Shown piece after piece: positions 36,698 through 45,778 of a DNA stretch of 64,000 nucleotides. Location of the stretch: assembly GCA_014649355.1 (NCBI GenBank), contig BMSW01000002.1, positions 538,234 through 602,233 of the forward strand, in the 5' to 3' direction. Position 1 is the first letter of the stretch. The number at the start of each line of letters is the position of its first letter. The notes below the pieces were generated by a model, which saw only the letters and a program-made list of their open reading frames with translations, did no database searches and was not told the DNA's origin. Source of the DNA: Streptomyces althioticus (GTDB taxonomy: Bacteria; Actinomycetota; Actinomycetes; Streptomycetales; Streptomycetaceae). The position numbers were made by a program, and so were the translations under genes.

Positions 36698-38329
36698 TCA
36701 TCCGCGGTCGGGCTGCCGGTGTCCGGTGCGGTCGCGGTGGGCCAGCAGCCGCTGGGCGGCGGCCAGACCGGGCGCGAAGGACGGGCGCAGCGCGGCCCGG
36801 GCGGCGTTGGCGCCGGGCGCGCCGTGCACGCCGCCGCCCGGGTGGGCGCCGGCGGAGGCCAGGTACAGGCCCTTGACGGGGGTCTCGGGACGCCCGGTGC
36901 CGGGGGCGGGCCGGAAGAAGAGCTGCTGGTGCATGGCGGTGGTGCCGCCGTTGATGGCGCCGCCGTGCAGGTTGCGGTCGAGGTTCTGGAGCGTGGGCGG
37001 CGCGAGGATCCGCCGGGCCCGGACGCGGTCGCGGAAGCCGGGGGCGAAGCGCTCCACGTGGGCCTCGACGCGGTCGGCCATGCGTTCCTGTTCATCCTTG
37101 TCCCAGGAGCCGGTGATCCCGTCGTCGCCCGCGTCCCCGACGACCTGGTGCGGCACGTGGGTGTAGGCCCAGGCGGACTCGGTGCCCGCCGGGGAGCGGG
37201 TCGGGTCGGAGGTGGTCATCTGCCCGAACAGGGAGAACGGGCGGTCGGGCACGCGTCCCATGGCGAGCTGGGCGGCGAAACGGGTGAGTTCGTCGAGCCC
37301 GTCGGCGAGATGCACGGTCCCGGCTCCGGCGGCCTGCTCGCACTGCCACGGCACGGGCCCGTCCAGCGCCCAGTCGACCTTGAAGGTGGCGAAGTCCCAC
37401 TGGAAGCGCTCCAGGTCGGACAGCAGCTGCCGGGGCAGGTCCTCGGGGGCGACGAGGTCGCCGTAGAGGGCGGGGACCGACACGTCGGCGAGGACGGCGC
37501 GCCGGGCGGGGACGGTCTCCCCGCCGGCGAGGCGTACGGCGACCGCGCGCCCGTCGCGCACGAGGACGCGTTCCACGTGCCGCCGGCACCGCACTACTCC
37601 CCCGCGTGACTCCAGGCGCCGCACGAGGGCGTCGGTGAGGGCGCCCGCGCCGCCGACCGGCACGGGGAAGCCGTAGGTCTGTCCGAGCATGGACATCAGC
37701 CAGCCGAAGCCGCCGCTGCCGGCGGCCTCGGGCGCGAGGTCGGCGTGCAGGGCGTTGCCCGCGAGCAGCAGCCCGCCGCCCTCGCCGCGGAACTCCTCCT
37801 CCGCCATGCGCCGCACGGGCAGCACGAGGGTGCGCGCCATGCGCAGCCCGCCGGTGCCGCGCAGCCGTACGGCGAGCCGCAGGCCGGAGCGGACCGGCGG
37901 GAACGGCGTGAACAGGGCGTCCAGCAGGTCGGGACGCAGGGTGTCCCACATGGAGTGCAGCCGGCGCCAGGCGTCGCCGTCCCCCGGCGCGAAGGTGTCG
38001 AGGGAGTCCGCGGTGACGTCGACGTCGCGGTCCAGGATCGCGCAGCGGCCGTCGCCGAGCGGGTGGGCGACGACGTGCGGGGCGTGGCTCCAGCGCAGTC
38101 CGTGCTCCTCCAGGCCGAGCCCGGAGACGACCGGGGAGGCCGCGGCGAGCGGGTAGAAGGAGCTGAACAGGTCGCTGGCGTAGTCGGGGTGGACGCCGTG
38201 GTCGTGGCGGACGGCGCCGCCGGGTTCGGGCTGTTCCTCCAGGACCGTGACGCTCCAGCCGGCGTCGGCGAGCAGGTTCGCCGCGACCAGGCCGTTGGGC
38301 CCGGCGCCGATGACGACGGCGTCAGCCAC
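36698..38329 (-). CDS. CrtI/PYROXD2-like FAD-dependent oxidoreductase
   Basis: This 543-residue flavoprotein has an N-terminal dinucleotide motif, VVIGAGPNGLVAANLLADAG, and continues EEQPEPGGAVRHDHGVHPDYASDLFSSFYPL. The C-terminal FAD segment is GLYLASAGAHPGGGVHGAPGANAARAAL. It belongs to the phytoene-desaturase-related superfamily but to the branch of broad, poorly defined oxidoreductases. Location beside crt genes raises the possibility of carotenoid or other polyene desaturation. It starts at GTG 38329 (GGAGG five bases upstream) and overlaps the SRPBCC gene by eight bases. Confidence 0.82.
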   Translation of the reverse strand: MADAVVIGAGPNGLVAANLLADAGWSVTVLEEQPEPGGAVRHDHGVHPDYASDLFSSFYPLAAASPVVSGLGLEEHGLRWSHAPHVVAHPLGDGRCAILDRDVDVTADSLDTFAPGDGDAWRRLHSMWDTLRPDLLDALFTPFPPVRSGLRLAVRLRGTGGLRMARTLVLPVRRMAEEEFRGEGGGLLLAGNALHADLAPEAAGSGGFGWLMSMLGQTYGFPVPVGGAGALTDALVRRLESRGGVVRCRRHVERVLVRDGRAVAVRLAGGETVPARRAVLADVSVPALYGDLVAPEDLPRQLLSDLERFQWDFATFKVDWALDGPVPWQCEQAAGAGTVHLADGLDELTRFAAQLAMGRVPDRPFSLFGQMTTSDPTRSPAGTESAWAYTHVPHQVVGDAGDDGITGSWDKDEQERMADRVEAHVERFAPGFRDRVRARRILAPPTLQNLDRNLHGGAINGGTTAMHQQLFFRPAPGTGRPETPVKGLYLASAGAHPGGGVHGAPGANAARAALRPSFAPGLAAAQRLLAHRDRTGHRQPDRG

Positions 38330-38825
38330 GGGCGCCTCCCGCGTCGGGCTCCGGCACGACCTGGCCGAGCGGCCGGTGCTCCTCCGCCTCGGCGGCCTCG
38401 GTCTCGACGAGGTGGGCGAGCCGGGCCAGCATGGCGCGGTGGCGGATCTGGATGATCGCCTCGACGGCCACGTTGTGCAGGAAGCCGCCCGCCCCGCGCA
38501 GCGGGTGCTCGTCCACCTTGACGAGGCACCAGTCGCCCCAGGGCTGCACCTCGATGGCGATGCGCGCGGTGCCCAGCGGACCGGCCTTGGCCTCCAGTTC
38601 CAGCACCTCGCCGGGGATGCAGCGCCGGACGACCGTCTCGTTGTGCAGCTTCAGCGGGCCGACGGGCACCTCGTAGCGGATGGCGGAGCCGAGCTGCGGC
38701 CAGTGGCCGCGCACCGGCTTCGACTCGGACGTGCCCACCACCCAGTCGGCGTAACGGGTGCCGTCCTCCAGCACGGCCCACACGGACCGCGGATCGGTGC
38801 GGATCAAGCGATGACGAACCGCCAC
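38322..38825 (-). CDS. SRPBCC-fold lipid-binding/cyclase-like protein
   Basis: This 167-residue protein has the START/SRPBCC pattern: an N-terminal strand with IRTDPRSVWAVLEDGTRYADWVVGT, a middle of paired strands (TVVRRCIPGEVLELEAKAG) and a C-terminal helix (AVEAIIQIRHRAMLARLAHLVE). Members bind hydrophobic ligands and some are polyketide cyclases. Its eight-base overlap with the oxidoreductase gene implies joint action, perhaps presenting a hydrophobic substrate. GTG 38825 is preceded by GGAGGCAACA. Confidence 0.8.
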   Translation of the reverse strand: MAVRHRLIRTDPRSVWAVLEDGTRYADWVVGTSESKPVRGHWPQLGSAIRYEVPVGPLKLHNETVVRRCIPGEVLELEAKAGPLGTARIAIEVQPWGDWCLVKVDEHPLRGAGGFLHNVAVEAIIQIRHRAMLARLAHLVETEAAEAEEHRPLGQVVPEPDAGGARG

Positions 38826-38911
38826 TGTTGCCTCCTGTGTCCCTGGGCGCCACCGGTCAGCTCTGAGTGCCCCGTCTGACCGCCGTCAACCAGGAGGCGC
38901 CGCCGGACGGG

Positions 38912-39781
38912 TCAGGCGGCCGGGCGGGTGGGGGCCAGCGCCCAGCGGATGCCGGCGGTGACGGCGCTGCCGAGCGGGCGGACGCACAGGCCGTCGGCGG
39001 GCAGGCGGGGCACCCGCAGCTCGCGGGACGCCCACGGCGGCAGCAGGGACACGGCGTTCGCGGCGAGGACGCCGTACGGCAGGCGGGCGAGCAGCGGGAC
39101 GGGCGGGTCGAGCAGCAGGAACCGCGTGGTGGCCAGGGCGTCCGGGGTGGCGTGCAGCTCGGGCCGGTAGGCGGCCAGCCGCTCGGCGAGCTGGGCGCGG
39201 TCCACGGGCGGGTCGGGGACGCCGAGGGCGGTGGCGATGCGCGCCATGCCGGCGACGTACCCGTCGCAGCCGGCGTCGTCGAGCGGGCGGGCGCCGTAGC
39301 GCTGGTGGGCGCGCAGGAACATGTCGACCTCGGCGACGTGCACCCAGCAGAGCAGGCGGGGGTCGGAGGCGCGGTACTCCCGGCCGTCGGGCGCGGTGCC
39401 GGTGACCGTGTCGTGGACGGCGCGCACCCGGTCGACGGCCCGCTGCGCGCTGTCGGCGGTGCCGTAGGTGGTGACGGCGAGGAAGGTGCTGGTGCGCTGG
39501 AGCCGGCCCCAGGGGTCGCCGCGGAAGCCGGAGTGGGCGGCGACGGCGGCCATGGCGAGCGGGTGGAGCGACTGGAGCAGCAGGGCGGACAGACCGCCGA
39601 TGAACATCGACGCGTCGCCGTGCACCCGGCGGACCGGGCTCTCGGGGGCGAACCAGCGTGGGCCGGGGGTGCCGTGGATGCGGGCGCGGTTGTCCGGACC
39701 GTCGGGTCCGGCCACCCGCGAGAAGATGGCGTGGCCGATGCGGCCGCGCAGGGCCGAGGCGGGTTCGGCGAGGCGTTTCAT
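38912..39781 (-). CDS. DUF2236 / MpaB-like oxygenase family protein
   Basis: This 289-residue protein contains GDASMFIGGLSALLLQSLHPLAMAAVAAHS and DPRLLCWVHVAEVDMFLRAHQRY, typical of the DUF2236 family. That family includes MpaB and latex-clearing protein, which cleave isoprenoid chains. Conserved His residues could hold heme or metal. A terpenoid-oxidising role next to carotenoid genes is attractive but inferred. ATG 39781 is favoured, with GGGAGG 11 bases upstream; the in-frame GTG at 39793 lies too close to that sequence. Confidence 0.78.
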   Translation of the reverse strand: MKRLAEPASALRGRIGHAIFSRVAGPDGPDNRARIHGTPGPRWFAPESPVRRVHGDASMFIGGLSALLLQSLHPLAMAAVAAHSGFRGDPWGRLQRTSTFLAVTTYGTADSAQRAVDRVRAVHDTVTGTAPDGREYRASDPRLLCWVHVAEVDMFLRAHQRYGARPLDDAGCDGYVAGMARIATALGVPDPPVDRAQLAERLAAYRPELHATPDALATTRFLLLDPPVPLLARLPYGVLAANAVSLLPPWASRELRVPRLPADGLCVRPLGSAVTAGIRWALAPTRPAA

Positions 39782-39864
39782 GGTGGGCCGCACCTCCCTC
39801 GGCGGTGACGTCCTACGGCTACGTCTGCCCCCGTCGCCGCGTCCCTACCCGCGTGCGGGTCCGG

Positions 39865-40131
39865 TCACGGGACGTCGCCCCGCCACTCGTACACCCGGCC
39901 GCCGGCCGCGCGGGGTGCGTAGACCGCGCGGCCGCCGGGGCCGTAGCGGCCTATCTCGGTGGGCAGGCCCACGCCGTGCCGCCGCTCCGCCGGGCCGTGG
40001 TCGGTGACGTCCAGCAGCAGGCCGTCCAGCGGGCCGCCGGACAGCTCCGCGTACCTCCGTCCCTCACGCGGCCCCGGGTCGTCGTGGTCCGCCCCGTACA
40101 CCCGGCCGCGCATGAACTCCGTCTCGTCCAT
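39865..40131 (-). CDS. small soluble protein of unknown function
   Basis: This protein of about 88 residues is rich in Gly, Tyr and Asp: RGRVYGADHDDPGPREGRRY, then GPLDGLLLDVTDHGP and a C-terminal VYEWRGDVP. The start is uncertain: ATG 40131 lacks a clear RBS, while ATG 40113 has GGAG close by and gives 82 residues. No family is recognised. Confidence 0.55.
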   Translation of the reverse strand: MDETEFMRGRVYGADHDDPGPREGRRYAELSGGPLDGLLLDVTDHGPAERRHGVGLPTEIGRYGPGGRAVYAPRAAGGRVYEWRGDVP

Positions 40132-40162
40132 ACGGGCAGCGTGGCATCCGCCACTGACAACG

Positions 40163-40205
40163 GCGCCCCGCAGGGGCGCGGGGAACTGCGCGAGCGACCA
40201 CGACG
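40163..40205. repeat. Streptomyces intergenic repeat with hairpin
   Basis: A perfect 7-bp stem, GCGCCCC-GCA-GGGGCGC (40163-40179), is followed by the inverted repeat core (GGGGCGCGGGGAACTGCGCG). It lies about 60 bases after the end of the nuclease gene and could act as its terminator. Confidence 0.6.
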
Positions 40206-40238
40206 AGACCCGCGGACACGAACCGTCGGAAGCGCCCC

Positions 40239-41042
40239 CTACGCCGTCTCCTCCCGCACCGCCGCCCACGGCGCCTCCGCCCGCCCCTGGCTCCACGCCA
40301 GCAGCCCCTCCCCGTCGACGCAGACGATCCCGCACTGCTCCGCGTACTCCAGCGCCGGCACGGTGAACTCCCCCGTGGTGACGACGACGGCGACGTCGGC
40401 CTCGTGCACCGTGAAGCACGTGCCGCCGAACCGCTGGAGGTCCTGCGAGCCGACCTTGTTGTCCTCCCCGTACCGCTTGCACTGGACGACGAGCCGGCGC
40501 CCGTCGGGCGTCAGGGCCGTCACGTCGGCGCCGAGATCGCCCGCACCGCCCACCACCTGGACCTCCGTACAGCCGTCCCGCGCGCACAACTCGGCCGTGG
40601 CGGCCTCGAACTCGTCCGGTGTGAGGGCCTCGTGGTCGATGCCCTGCGCCACGGGCAGCGGCGAGGTGACCTCGTCCACCGGCCCGGCCTGCGCGGGGAT
40701 GACGGGCGGCGCCGGAGCCGACACCGGAGCCGGGGCCGGCGCGTCCAGCGCGTCGAGCGCCGTGGACGTCCCCCGGGCGAACGCGCGCCCGGCCTGCCGG
40801 GCCATCCCCGCCGCCGACAGCCGCCGCCTGCGGCGCCCCCGGGCCACGGCGACGGCGACGGCGAGGCAGAGCAGCACGACGGCCCACACCGGGCGTCGCT
40901 CCACCACCCCGGCCAGCGCGCGCACCGCGAGGCCGCCGATCACCAGCGCCGCGGCGAGCAGTCCGAAGAACATGGCGGTGGAGCGCAGGTCGAAGCGCCG
41001 GCCGGGGCGCAGCGCACGGGTACGACGCTCGGGCATGGTCAC
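40239..41042 (-). CDS. membrane-anchored Mrr-type restriction endonuclease domain protein
   Basis: This protein of about 267 residues has two adjacent membrane segments near the N-terminus (FFGLLAAALVIGGLAV and VWAVVLLCLAVAVAVA), an Arg-rich loop, a Pro/Ala-rich linker and a C-terminal Mrr_cat domain. The PD-(D/E)xK core is visible as GAGDLGADVTAL and VVQCKRYG, preceded by TPDEFEAATAELC. It is predicted to cut DNA, possibly modified DNA, near the membrane. GTG 41042 is preferred because AGGAG lies eight bases upstream; ATG 41036 is the alternative. No methyltransferase partner is adjacent. Confidence 0.78.
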   Translation of the reverse strand: MTMPERRTRALRPGRRFDLRSTAMFFGLLAAALVIGGLAVRALAGVVERRPVWAVVLLCLAVAVAVARGRRRRRLSAAGMARQAGRAFARGTSTALDALDAPAPAPVSAPAPPVIPAQAGPVDEVTSPLPVAQGIDHEALTPDEFEAATAELCARDGCTEVQVVGGAGDLGADVTALTPDGRRLVVQCKRYGEDNKVGSQDLQRFGGTCFTVHEADVAVVVTTGEFTVPALEYAEQCGIVCVDGEGLLAWSQGRAEAPWAAVREETA

Positions 41043-41243
41043 CGTGGTGACTCCTCTCTCGGGACGGCCGAAGATCACGAACGCCGTCTGCCCCCGATCC
41101 GCGCGCTCACCGGACACGCGCTCACAGAACCCTCACGAAAATGCGGGGCGGGCGGCCTGTTTTCGTCTCCGGCGGGAAAGAAGCGACCCGTGAGGAGATG
41201 CCACGATGGTCAGGAGTACGGCCGGACGGACAGGGAGACGGAC

Positions 41244-41936
41244 ATGGACTGGCGGCTTTTCGCCCAGCGCATGGCTGCGATGGCCCGGGACCTGCTCGCG
41301 GAGCACACGCTCGACGCGACGCTGGAGCAGATCTCGCGCTCGGCGGTGGAACTCGTGGACGGCTGCGACGCCGCGGGGATCCTCGTCCTGAGCGAGGGCC
41401 GGGTCCGGTCGCTGGCGCCGACCGACCCGTTCGTCACCAGGAGCGACATGCTGCAGGGCGAGCTGCGCGAGGGGCCCTGCTTCGACGCGGCCCGGCCCGA
41501 ACACCCGGAGCGGCTGTTCCGCATCCCCGACCTCACGGCGCCCCCGGAGCGCTGGCCGCACTTCGTGCCCCGGGCCCGGGAACTCGGGGTGGGCAGCATG
41601 ATGGGCTTCCTCCTCTACACGCGGGAGCAGGAACTGGGCGCCCTCAACATGTACTCGCGCAAGCCGGGGATGTTCACCGAGGACAGCGAGACGGCGGGGT
41701 GGCTGCTGGCGTCGCACGCGGCGGTCGCGTTCGCCACCGCCCGCACCGACGAGCAGATGCAGGAGGCCATCACCACGCGCCATCTGATCGGCGAGGCGAT
41801 GGGCATCCTGATGGGCCGGCACCACGTCACGGAGGACCAGGCGTTCGAGCTGCTGCGCACCCGGTCGCAGCGCACCAACACCAAGCTGCGGGACGTGGCG
41901 CGGGAGATCTGCGGACCGGGCGGCGCGGAGCGCTGA
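41244..41936 (+). CDS. GAF-ANTAR RNA-binding regulator
   Basis: This 230-residue protein has a GAF sensor (about 20-165), with GILVLSEGRVRSLAPTDPF and LREGPCFDAA, followed by an ANTAR domain (about 170-225) with HLIGEAMGILMGRHHVTEDQAFELL. ANTAR domains bind paired RNA stem-loops and prevent transcription termination. Its target and ligand are unknown. ATG 41244 has GGGAG seven bases upstream. Confidence 0.88.
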   Translation: MDWRLFAQRMAAMARDLLAEHTLDATLEQISRSAVELVDGCDAAGILVLSEGRVRSLAPTDPFVTRSDMLQGELREGPCFDAARPEHPERLFRIPDLTAPPERWPHFVPRARELGVGSMMGFLLYTREQELGALNMYSRKPGMFTEDSETAGWLLASHAAVAFATARTDEQMQEAITTRHLIGEAMGILMGRHHVTEDQAFELLRTRSQRTNTKLRDVAREICGPGGAER

Positions 41937-41967
41937 CCGCCCGGTCCGTCGTGCGGCGCGCGCTCGC

Positions 41968-42558
41968 TCAGCGGGCGGCTGCGCCGGTCCAGTTGTGGGC
42001 GACGTCGATCACGAGCCGCCCGTCCAGCTGCTGCACGCGGAACGGCAGCCGTGCCCGCACCCCGAGTCCGAGCTGGGTGTCGCCCTCGAAGCTGCCGGCG
42101 AACCGTGCGTCGCGGAACGTGCGGTACCCGGTGAGGTCGACGCCCGGCAGGACGCGCCCGGCGCGCGCGGGATAGGTGGCCGCGCCGGTCTCCGGGTCGT
42201 ACGCGGGGGCGGTGACGCGGACCTCGAGAACCGCGCCGCCGGAAACGGGGATGTGCCGTCCCGAGCCGTCCTGGTGCAGCCGGTCGACGTAACGGACGGA
42301 GTAGCCGAGGTCGCCGCGCGCGGCGCCCGGCACGTCTACGACCATGCGGTCGTAGCACTCGTGCCGGCCGGTGCGGACGTTCCGCACGGACTCGGACGTG
42401 GCGGCGGTGGCCGCCTTGTCGGCGGAGCCCCAGCCGGTGGGGCAGACCGTGGCCGCGGCGGGCGCGGCGGCGGGGGCGGCCACGGCCGGGGCCGCCGCCG
42501 TCACCAGCGTGGCACCGAGGAGCACCGCAGTCGCGCAGATTGTTCTTGGTTGAAGCAT
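41968..42558 (-). CDS. secreted AMIN-like protein
   Basis: This 196-residue exported protein has a signal peptide (1-30, ending APAVAAPA). The following domain resembles AMIN-like beta-sandwich modules, with RTGRHECYDRMVVDV, GYSVRYVDRLHQDG, LEVRVTAPAYDPETG and a C-terminal PFRVQQLDGRLVIDVAHNW. Two Cys could form a disulphide. AMIN-like domains often bind cell-envelope components. ATG 42558 follows AGGGGG. It is convergent with the GAF-ANTAR gene. Confidence 0.75.
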   Translation of the reverse strand: MLQPRTICATAVLLGATLVTAAAPAVAAPAAAPAAATVCPTGWGSADKAATAATSESVRNVRTGRHECYDRMVVDVPGAARGDLGYSVRYVDRLHQDGSGRHIPVSGGAVLEVRVTAPAYDPETGAATYPARAGRVLPGVDLTGYRTFRDARFAGSFEGDTQLGLGVRARLPFRVQQLDGRLVIDVAHNWTGAAAR

Positions 42559-42717
42559 TTTCGGCCCCCTGGGACGACAACGTTCTGGTATCGGGTGAGA
42601 CGACTGGGATGACCCGATGGTTGCGGTCCGTTCGGCGGTCGCCGTACCGGCGCGCATGGCACATGCTGGTGGGGAGCGGACGAACGTCCCGTTCCGTGCA
42701 CACCGGGAGGGCGTCAC

Positions 42718-45294
42718 ATGGGTGGTGCAGCCGCCGCACCGCGCGGGAAGCGGCCGGCGGGCCTGCCCGTACCCGACGCGGAGCGGAGCCGGTCCGCGCG
42801 CGGCGAGGCCCGGATCGAGGACGCGCTCGCCGACCCCGTGGTGGCGGCCGTACGGGACACCGGGGGGTACGGCGGGGCGGTGTACCTGCGGTCGCGGGAC
42901 CGCAGGTCGCTGGTGCTGTGCGTGATGTCCGGCGTGCCCCGCTCGCTGCTGAAGCCGTGGTGGCGGATCCCGGTGAGCGGCGCGCTGCCGATGTGTGAGG
43001 CGTTCCGCAGCGGCGAGACGCAGTACCTGCTGGACGACCGGGCGACGATGCTGCGCTTCCCGCAGTTCACGGCCGCCCTGCCGTACTCGTTCGCCCACGC
43101 CTACCAGCCGGTGCGGGTCGGTGGCGAGACGGTGGGCGTGCTCGCGGTGCTGCACTCCTCGACCCGGGACCCGGCCGGTGAGGCGGAGGTCCGGGAGGGG
43201 CTGCGCCGGGCCGGGCGGGAGATGGAGGAGCGCCTCACCGAATACGCGCGCGGTCTTCCGGGCCGCACGGACGCGGACGCGGTGGCGTACGGCATCGAGT
43301 ACGACGACCAGCCGGTCAGCGTGCGGCTGCCGGCGCCGCGTGCGGAGGCGGTCTCGGTCGGGATGGTCGAGTGGGACCTGGCCGTCGGCCGCTGGACCGG
43401 GGACGACGACGCGCTGGAGCTGCTGGGGGTGTCCCGGGAGGACTTCGGCGGCACCCTGGCCGCGGTCGAGGAGCGGGTGTCACCCGACGATCTGTACGAG
43501 TTGCGGGCGGCCCGGCGGGACGCGGAGGAGACCGGGCAGGTCCGGGGCCGCCACTTCCGGGTGCTGGACGAGTCGCAGGACGACAGCGAGGCGGTCCACT
43601 ACCGGCCGGTGGAGCTGTGGGGGCACGTGGTCCGGACGGGGACCTCCGACCGGCTGCTGGTGGGCGCCCTGGTCGACGTGGCGGGCGGCGTCACCGCGGC
43701 GGAGGCCGCCGAGCGGCTGCCCGACGGGCTGTTCTCCCTGGACCAGGACGGCAGGGTGATCTACGCCAACCGCCGCTGCCAGGACCTGCTCGGCTGCGAC
43801 CTGGAGCGGCTGCTCGGCCACCACCCCTGGCGGGTGCTGACCTGGCTGCGCGACCCGGCGTACGAGGACCGCTACCGCGCGGCGATGCTGACGCAGCAGC
43901 CGGTGTCGTACCTGGTGCGCGACCCGGACGGCGTGTGGCTGGGCTTCGTGCTCTACCCGGGTGTGCACGGCCTGACCGGCCGGGTCTTCCGCACGGCCGC
44001 CCCGGCGGGCGCGGAGCCGGGGCGGCCGATGACGTCCCCCTCGGAGCCCGCGGCGCCGCCGACCGGGCTGGTCACCACCGCCCGCGCGGGGGCGCTGTAC
44101 CACGTGGTGCAGATGGCCAGCGTCCTCACCGAGTCCGTCACCGTGCGGGACGTGTGCCGGGCCGTGTCCGAACAGCTGCTGCCGGCGTTCGGGGCGCAGG
44201 AGGTCGCCCTGTACACGGTGCGCGACGGGCGGATGTACCTGCTGTGGGAGGACGGGTACCCGCAGCACTTCCTCGACCCGTTCGAGGGGGTGCCGCTGGA
44301 GGCGGACCTGCCCGGGGTGCACGCGCTGACCGCGCGCCTGCCGCTGTTCTTCGAGTCGCCGGACGAACTGGCCGGCGCCTACCCGAGACTGGCGCTCGAC
44401 CCCATGACGTCGTGGGCGTTCCTGCCGCTGATCGCCTCCGGCCACGCCATCGGCTCCTGCATCCTCGGCTGGGACGCCCCGCACCGGTTCACCGCCGAGG
44501 AGCGCAGTGCGCTGACCGCGCTGGCCGGTCTCGCGGCGCAGGCGATGGAGCGGGCGAGGCTGTACGACGCCGAGTCGGCCGTGGCGCGCGGGCTCCAGGA
44601 GGGGCTGCTGCCGCACCGGCTGCCCGTCATCGACCGGCTGCGGATCACCGCCCGCTACCTGCCCGGCACCAAGGGCATGGACATCGGCGGCGACTGGTAC
44701 GACGTCATCCGGACGGGGCGGGGAGTGGCGCTGGTCATCGGGGACGTGGAGGGGCACAGCGTGGGCGCGGCGGCCGTGATGGGGCAGCTGCGCAGCGCGG
44801 TGCACGCGTTCGCCGCGAGCGGGCGGCCTCCGCAGGAGGTCATCATGCACACCAACCAGCTGCTCGCGGAGCTGGAGACGGACGTCTTCGCCACCTGCTG
44901 CTACATCGAGCTGGACCCGGCGACCGGGCGCGCCCTCGCCGTGCGGGCGGGCCACCCGCCGCCGCTGCTGCGGCACCCCGACGGGAGCGCGGAGCCCCTG
45001 GAGCTGCCGGGCGGCGTGATGCTGGGGGTGCAGCCGGACGCCGACTACCCGGTCACCGAGCTCACCCTGGAGCCCGGCAGCGTCCTGGCGCTCTACACGG
45101 ACGGGCTGATCGAGGTGCCCGGCAGCGACATCGCGATCGGCATCGAGACGGTCCGCACGTGCCTGGCCGTGTCCCGGACCGACTCGATGGAGGAGCTGGC
45201 GGACCGGATGCTCCGCGCGGCCCGCCGCGCGGAGGACCGGCCGGACGACGTGGCGCTGCTGCTCACGGCGTACGACCCGGCCGACACGGACTGA
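42718..45294 (+). CDS. GAF-PAS-GAF-PP2C multi-sensor serine phosphatase
   Basis: This 858-residue regulator starts with a GAF-like domain (about 35-165), then two PAS-type regions (about 205-330 and 335-420), a second GAF (about 455-615) and a SpoIIE-type PP2C domain (about 625-850). The catalytic motifs are present: IGGDWYDVI, GDVEGHSVGAAAVMGQ, RAGHPPPLLR, YTDGLIEVPGSD and RPDDVALLL. The usual GDVxGKG is GDVEGHS, a common variant. It likely dephosphorylates STAS-domain antagonists in response to several inputs. ATG 42718 has GGGAGG upstream. No kinase partner is adjacent. Confidence 0.88.
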   Translation: MGGAAAAPRGKRPAGLPVPDAERSRSARGEARIEDALADPVVAAVRDTGGYGGAVYLRSRDRRSLVLCVMSGVPRSLLKPWWRIPVSGALPMCEAFRSGETQYLLDDRATMLRFPQFTAALPYSFAHAYQPVRVGGETVGVLAVLHSSTRDPAGEAEVREGLRRAGREMEERLTEYARGLPGRTDADAVAYGIEYDDQPVSVRLPAPRAEAVSVGMVEWDLAVGRWTGDDDALELLGVSREDFGGTLAAVEERVSPDDLYELRAARRDAEETGQVRGRHFRVLDESQDDSEAVHYRPVELWGHVVRTGTSDRLLVGALVDVAGGVTAAEAAERLPDGLFSLDQDGRVIYANRRCQDLLGCDLERLLGHHPWRVLTWLRDPAYEDRYRAAMLTQQPVSYLVRDPDGVWLGFVLYPGVHGLTGRVFRTAAPAGAEPGRPMTSPSEPAAPPTGLVTTARAGALYHVVQMASVLTESVTVRDVCRAVSEQLLPAFGAQEVALYTVRDGRMYLLWEDGYPQHFLDPFEGVPLEADLPGVHALTARLPLFFESPDELAGAYPRLALDPMTSWAFLPLIASGHAIGSCILGWDAPHRFTAEERSALTALAGLAAQAMERARLYDAESAVARGLQEGLLPHRLPVIDRLRITARYLPGTKGMDIGGDWYDVIRTGRGVALVIGDVEGHSVGAAAVMGQLRSAVHAFAASGRPPQEVIMHTNQLLAELETDVFATCCYIELDPATGRALAVRAGHPPPLLRHPDGSAEPLELPGGVMLGVQPDADYPVTELTLEPGSVLALYTDGLIEVPGSDIAIGIETVRTCLAVSRTDSMEELADRMLRAARRAEDRPDDVALLLTAYDPADTD

Positions 45295-45333
45295 CGCCGG
45301 CGCGGCGGGCGGACACGCTAAGGGCTGACGCGC

Positions 45334-45522
45334 TCAGGCGCAGTACCGGACGAGCCATTCGTCGGGGTTGTAGGCGAAGCGGGCCGGGTCCGGCGCGACG
45401 GCCGGCTTCTCCTCGACCAGGTCCTCCACCCGGACGGGCTCCGGCAGGCTCCCGAAACGGGCGTGGCGGGCCTGGGCGGCCACGTCGTCGTCCTCGTGTG
45501 CGCGTACGCTCTCCCGGCTCAC
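45334..45522 (-). CDS. 62-residue acidic protein of unknown function
   Basis: This short gene starts at GTG 45522 with GAGGGGAAG upstream. The product begins MSRESVRAHEDDDVAAQARH and ends with FAYNPDEWLVRYCA. The acidic start and aromatic C-terminal motif suggest a small conserved actinomycete protein, but I do not recognise a function. It converges with the PP2C gene. Confidence 0.6.
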   Translation of the reverse strand: MSRESVRAHEDDDVAAQARHARFGSLPEPVRVEDLVEEKPAVAPDPARFAYNPDEWLVRYCA

Positions 45523-45778
45523 GGCGCTTCCCCTCTCCGGCGGCTGGCGCTCCCCCCTCGGACAGCGCCGCGGCCTCGTGCGATCAAGTGTCACACACGG
45601 ACGGCGTAACGGACGGGGCCGTGCACGGTCCGCGGTCCGGCGGGCGGACGTCCTGCCCCTCCGAGCAGGTGAGCGCTCTCCCCCGCGCACCCGCGCGAGG
45701 ATGCCGGGGTGATCGCCGCGCCCTCTAATGGGCAGCAGGCGCCGGGATCCGCCCGGCCGGGCGGAGGAGAGCACGTCG

